Shown here: one piece after another, positions 59,090-64,000 of the stretch
Numbering within the stretch: the stretch's first letter is position 1
Layout: every line of letters begins with the position of its first letter
From: Loripinus fragilis
Taxonomy: Eukaryota > Mollusca > Bivalvia > Lucinida > Lucinidae
NCBI GenBank assembly: GCA_964019695.1
Contig: OZ026524.1
Coordinates: forward strand, 25,832,164-25,896,163
Length of the DNA: 64,000 nt
Reading direction: 5' to 3'
The notes under the pieces: generated by a model
What the model was told of the DNA's origin: nothing
Seen by the model: the letters and a program-made list of their open reading frames with translations, nothing else
Databases searched by the model: none
Position numbers and translations under genes: made by a program

Positions 59090-59760
59090 TAAAATTCACA
59101 ATGATTTTGATACGGCTGGTTCCCAGTTTAAAACACGTCAGTTAAGCTTGTCCCACACATGTTTGATAGGGCTCAAGTCTGGCAACAAGTTGGCCGTGGA
59201 AGACTAGGCTAGCGATGTTCTGTTGATTTTTGTATTCCTCGATGATGCGAGTAGAGTGAGGTCTTGCAATGTCATCTCGGAGCACCATGTTCTGGCCATC
59301 TAGCGAGTCCAAGGGTGACCATACACCAGATTCCAGGCTTTCGTCCCAGCACTTTTGAGCATTCAAATACCAGTAACCACCTTTAACTGTATCAGGTGGT
59401 CGTCAGATAGTGCACCACGTACCATAAAGCTTCAATAATAATTCCTTGCACTCAAGAATCGATGTAGACCGTTTCCTTTTTGTAATACTGCCACTCTCTC
59501 AGTGTTCTTTCAAAGGTCTGCTTACAACACTCTGAGACGGGTTTAATACCCTTGCAATGTCATCTTGTTTCATATACCAACGTTCCTAATGGCAATTTTA
59601 CACACTCTGTCCGCTTTAATAATTGTAGAGTTTTACAACATACTCGTTTTAGGGCTATTTCATGACTCAACAGCAAAAGAAATTCATTCTTGCATATCAA
59701 CTCCTGGACAGTACTGCGTCGCAAGCTTTCCGTTCAAGGACAGTAGTGAATGAAACTTAT
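59090..59760 (-). pseudogene. Tc1/mariner transposase fossil
   Basis: On the minus strand, MKQDDIARVLNPSQSVVS (about 59572-59520) is a Tc1-type helix-turn-helix start. It is followed after frame changes by a catalytic-domain piece, QNMVLRDDIARPHSTRIIEE (about 59296-59235), matching the D-N/I-A-R-P-H block of Tc1 transposases, and then NQQNIASL. Several stops and frameshifts; the element ends were not found. Confidence 0.7.
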
Positions 59761-60843
59761 CCAAATTGGTAGCCAAAATACAAGTGTACATGTCGAATAA
59801 AACCCAAAACTCAAATTATTTTTCATAACTTCGAAAATAGGGATCGTATAAAAAATATGCTTAACTTTATGGCAATAGTATATATATTCATGGTTGCAAC
59901 GGCACTTTCAATTGCTGTCACCAACTTTATCAAGCTTCGCTAGGGGAAAATAGGAAAATATTTAAGCGGAACTTGGGAACAATAGCTAAATTTATTGTTA
60001 CAGTAAGAGTAACAACTGTAGTACCATGGTGTTCACTGATCAAGTTCTATCCTGGTCATGCGGACCAAAATAACAAGTGTACCACTACAGTAAATACTGA
60101 TCAATGTCTATACTGTTCCTCCGCGTTGTGTTCTTTTAAAGTCAATGATTAACAAACCCTGAATTTAGACAATTTATTTTACAAAGTCCAAAGTGGAGTG
60201 ATTTATTTATATAATTTAAATAGTAATTTTAAAAACCCAGCTGCCAAAACCTTTCCCAATTTCACTCTCTTAAGTCAAGCCGAAAACTGAGATAGGAGAG
60301 GGTGCACCCTGGTTTTGAAGTATCTCCAATCCCGTCATGCATTTCTCTGTTCGAGTAGCATCTGGCCACTCTATTGGTCATTGGTAGAAGGTTTGGTCAG
60401 TAGAGCCATTTTGATTGGTTGAAATGAGATTCACAAATATCTATGATCAAGTTCAACACTTGCTTTGCCGAATACCCTTAACTAATTTATGTTTTTATCT
60501 AATTGTCGTTCTAATGACGCCTAACCATGACAAACGTTTCCATTCGAAACACAAACAGTGCAGACCTGATCAGACAGCTTCACCAGAAGCCTACTGTTCT
60601 GAATCTGCAGTGTATTGAAATATTGTTCAGCACAGCAAGGTTGGCCTATGCAACCTTTTACTTGAACTTTAAAGTCTCTCATTTATAGCCTTCCAGCTAG
60701 CCGTATCAGTGTTTATCGGAAGCACTAAAACTGACTTGAAAGAGATCGTGATATTTCTAATAGGTTGACCCTTGCTATCTTCAGTTTAATGGAACGTCCA
60801 CTTGGATGTTTCATAACCACAGAAATTGGGCACATACATGCCA
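59761..60843. other. No gene seen
   Basis: It contains a loose foldback at about 60543-60612 (acaaacagtgcagacctgatcag / ctgaatctgcagtgt). Nothing coding. Confidence 0.4.
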
Positions 60844-61298
60844 TTACACGAATAAAAAGTACCAACACATCCCTCCCGAACCTACAAGACAATCCCATGA
60901 GGCATAAGATTTACGCCTCACGCGATTATCTAAAAAAATAATAACATTCATGAAGGCATTTAACATGTAAGTCACATATACAATATAAGTTCTCAGTGGG
61001 GTCTCTTCATTTGTTGTTTCACTGCCCTGGAGGTCCTTGGTAGATGTAGCTTTAGTGGCTCTGTCAAGGTCATTCCTGGTTTTCCATGCGATAAGCGATT
61101 CGAATAGTGTGGATTCCTCTACTTCCTGGTTTAACTTTTGTTCAATGAATTCTGCCACCAGATGAATTCCCAGAATACATGGTCTAAGTGGTTATATCAA
61201 ATCAATATCATAAAGCTGGTACAGTTCTTCCAATAATTCTTTAGCACGTGCTGGATCAGTAGGTGTACCTGGGCTGGCTATTCCTTGAGACATGGCTT
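60844..61298 (-). CDS. Possible 3' exon(s) of an unrecognised host gene
   Basis: After an acceptor-like ttctttcag, an exon starting at 61298 reads either KPCLKE then stop (phase 0 from the exon at 61365-61817) or, in another frame, AMSQGIASPGTPTDPARAKE...LYDIDLI then stop. The second reading looks more protein-like but does not match the upstream phase. Farther on (61158-60844) an open frame with AEFIEQKLNQEVEESTLFES is of unknown relation. Function unknown. Confidence 0.35.
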
Positions 61299-61364
61299 CT
61301 GAAAGAATAATAGTAATTGTTCAACATCATAGGTTGTTGTTGTTTTTTGGCAGTCTTCTCATAC

Positions 61365-61817
61365 CAGTGAGATTGATGGTGTCATACTCTGGTACTCATT
61401 GTTGCTCATGCATAGCCTGAAATGCCATGGACCACATAACCCTTCATCATACTCTGTCTCAGAAAACATCTGACTACATAAATGGAAACATAATAGCCAG
61501 TACAGGTATTTCGGTGAAACCCCTTGAATCTCAAGCAATGGCAACGCCTTCTCTATTAATTCCTTGGCATGCATACACATGCCGATCAATGTCTGTACGT
61601 CGTCAGCTTCCTTCGGAAAGTTTGAAGTGATTTTGTCAACTACAATGTCTGTGAACACCTGCTCCGGCTTACTCATAATTGGACGATGCTCGTTCTCTCG
61701 AAAGTTATAGATGTTCAAGGTTGTCCATTGTTTCAGCTCTTCTTTCTCTTTACTGAGGTCAAGCAGCATTTTAAAGGTGTCCCAGCAATTTATATATCTA
61801 GCATCAAGTTCCATGAC
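61365..61817 (-). CDS. Internal exon of an unrecognised host gene
   Basis: On the minus strand, acceptor tggtttcag then GTC ATG GAA..., 151 codons, then donor CTG|gtatgag: phase 0 at both ends. The product is soluble and helical-looking (MELDARYINCWDTFKMLLDL ... EQVFTDIVVDKITSNF ... PKYLYWLLCFHLCSQMFSET). I do not recognise the family. The splice sites and unbroken frame support a real exon. It is downstream of and separate from the broken envelope-like gene. Confidence 0.5.
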
Positions 61818-61905
61818 CTGAAACCAAGTGGAGGTAAAGCATCTGGTTTAGTAATTTTTCAATTATTTAGTGTCCAACACTACAAACGTCTCTTTTATGA
61901 TTCTG

Positions 61906-63886
61906 TTAGATGTCGTCGGTCGCTCTATGTCCGTCAGTAGAGATTTGGCAATTTTCCACCTCGTTGTCACCATCCTCTTCAGCTGTCATGTTTGGTTTCG
62001 TCTTAAGACCTTCTCTTATTTTGGGCTTTCTCATGACAAGGCAGGGCATGTTTTTGAGAATTTTGAATTTACATTTCAGTAAGTATGTGGCCAAAACACA
62101 AAGAATAATGATAACAGACATAACAATTATTAAGAAACCCCATAGTGGGAAATGTTCTGTTGCTATAAGCTCAATCTGCCATTTATTTTGTAAGTCTTCA
62201 ACCAAATTACCCCATGGAAAATCTTCTAAGTTAGTCAATTTAGGTGGACATTTAATAGTATCATTGCTAAAAGGAACAATTCGATTTATGTCATTCCAAA
62301 CCCTTAAGTCTGAAATATTATAGTCCTTCAATATATCACTTGCAAAGCTTTCAATGTTCTCTGTTGAATGACCCTCAAAATACCCTAACAATGAAAAATG
62401 ATTTGACGTAGCCGGACACGACTTATGTAATGTCAAAAAACCAAATGGTGGATCAACATGCTGTCTTCCACTTTTTTCTTTCTTACATGACAAGTGAAAT
62501 ATTGTTGGCTTATCCAAAATAACCAAATAAAAATCATTTGACAAATATAACGCAGTTGGTAAAGTGGTTTGATGTATCCATACATTGCAAAATTTCTCGA
62601 CATGAACCTTATCCTGATTGAAGTTACTTAAAAGACAATTAAGCCCAACATTAGCATTTCTTATAGGGCTTTTTACGTTACAGATTTGCAAGCCTGATTG
62701 AGCACAATCTTTAACTTGAGTTTCTGTTAATAAAATATACTGTGATCTATCTGAGTTGATTGCCAAATAATTAGATTCTAACTTATAATATGCTTAAAGT
62801 TTTTTATCATCCTTATCAACCCTTGTCCTGCCTAACAATGGCACAGGTAAAGAATAAGCACGGGAAATATCAAATTGTTGTGAATGTTCCACCAAGAGAA
62901 CCCTTATTGAAATGATAAGGTGTTTACCATCAAAAATAGGTATACACGATAAAAGTTTATAGTTATCAAATAAATGTGCACGTGGATCATGTGGCAAACC
63001 TACTGTCTGTGGCAACTTGTCCTTAATTTCGAGTAACATATTGCGTAATCGCTCTGCAGGAATGTCGTTGGTGACAGTTTCTGCATAGCTACTGCTTGTA
63101 TTTGTATTTGGAAAAGTACATAGAAGTACATTGATCTTGATAAGGCAAGTTTTAGTTCCCCTATTAACGTATTAAGCCTTGAAAACAATACCATGATTGT
63201 CCTGGCTTCTCTTATTTCTTGCTCTAAATGATTAGACATATTAATAACCTTATCCTCAACTGACCCAAGTAGCATTAACAAGTCATTAATTCTTTGTCTG
63301 TTTTCCTTTATTTCCATTCTGGATACATTAAGTATAGATAGCTACTCTTCCACAACATGCATCAATTTTTTTTTTGAAATCGCTTTGATTAGCGGCCAAT
63401 TTATACACATTCCTTTGAATGCTAGAAATTTCAGCATTCGTAGCAATATCAAACACGTCACTCATTAGGTCGCCGAGAAAGCCAAACACCTTACGCTTGT
63501 GTCTGCCCTGTCCGTCCATCTCTTTTAATAGTCTATAGTCATTGAAACTTTCTACAATATCAGTGTGAACTCCCTTAATGACAGAAATCTCTCCCCGCAT
63601 ACCATCAAGGACGGCCTTATATTCATTTCTCAGCCTTGAATGCTCAGGTGTATCGGCAGCATTCAACACCTTATCAGTCATAATGGCTACCTTATTTATG
63701 TCACCTGTTAAACGCTCCAGGAAACGCTCATATGTACTAAGGTCTATTACAAAGGAAATAAGCCATTTTGATCTTGACTTTGAGAAACCCCCAATCTTAT
63801 GAAAGAATACATTTTCCTGCATTAATGCGCCTGCACTTGTCAATAAGAAGAGCATCAAAATGTTAGTCCTTAACATCCTGCTCAAC
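61906..63886 (-). pseudogene. Envelope-like F-type fusion glycoprotein gene, broken
   Basis: Read on the minus strand, pieces follow the plan of an endogenous-retroelement envelope. There is a hydrophobic N-terminal signal after ATG at 63876, and a furin-like site RHKRK (about 63507-63490) followed at once by a Gly/Phe-rich fusion-peptide-like stretch. Helical segments and a cysteine-bearing ectodomain come next, then one membrane helix (about 62165-62080) and a short charged tail ending at 61906. This resembles F-type (baculovirus F/errantivirus-like) envelopes. Breaks: a frame change near 63330-63370, another at about 63080-63150, and an in-frame TAA at 62794-62796. An acceptor-like tattgcag just before 63886 fits a spliced env message. 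No LTR or pol was seen; pol would lie beyond 64000. Confidence 0.6.
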
Positions 63887-64000
63887 CTGCAATACAACAT
63901 ATAATATAACTCATTAGGACACAAATGGGCGGTCGTTAACATCAACCTTTACTTTTATGCAAAACCCATGTCCTTACGCGAGACCTTACAGTAAGTAGAC

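Overview
The window is animal nuclear DNA, AT-rich, with spliced genes, long introns and very dense transposable elements. The repeat families point to a mollusc, most likely a marine bivalve. These include tRNA-derived SINEs ending in AATCAAATCAAACAAA, palindromic MITEs with ends like CCCATATAAGCCTAGCG, a GIPMGTNCAP-type reverse transcriptase and a CR1/L2-like LINE. The species cannot be named from the sequence. No rRNA, stand-alone tRNA gene, operon or CRISPR array was seen.

Layout. 1-7.5 kb: a plus-strand multi-exon gene whose 3-kb exon encodes a cysteine-rich, transposase-like protein, followed by three small exons in matching phase. 8.7-13.5 kb: a compact two-exon minus-strand gene with a HIRAN-like domain; its intron holds several repeats, and a hairpin minisatellite lies just upstream of its ATG. 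14-21 kb: MITEs, a 1-kb repeat split by a 1.4-kb inverted-repeat element, a LINE 3' end and a broken reverse-transcriptase element. 21.7-25.9 kb: a 4.2-kb element with 0.5-0.7 kb terminal inverted repeats around a decayed HEEADT-family gene. 26-29 kb: minisatellite and G-rich repeats. 30.0-30.8 kb: a plus-strand exon that may encode the ectodomain of an orphan receptor. 31-35 kb: MITEs and SINEs.

35.3-43.3 kb: a giant (about 8 kb) element with inverted repeats of 1 kb or more at its ends, internal tandem repeats and no recognisable gene. 43.8-44.7 kb: a retroelement 3'-UTR copy carrying two nested insertions whose target duplications can be read exactly. 45-57 kb: MITEs with TTAA, 6-bp and other target duplications, and a long inverted repeat. 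58-60 kb: a GTCGGCCGAC-rich repeat and a Tc1/mariner fossil. 60.8-64 kb, minus strand: exons of an unrecognised host gene and a broken envelope-like (F-type) glycoprotein gene.

The genes do not form a functional unit. Best candidates for something under-described are (i) the transposase-like multi-exon gene at the left, (ii) the 4.2-kb long-TIR element carrying a HEEADT-family gene, (iii) the 8-kb long-TIR element, and (iv) a SINE with a 240-bp snap-back palindrome inside one target duplication. Family names come from motif memory, not searches; coordinates of repeats are approximate unless a target duplication fixes them.
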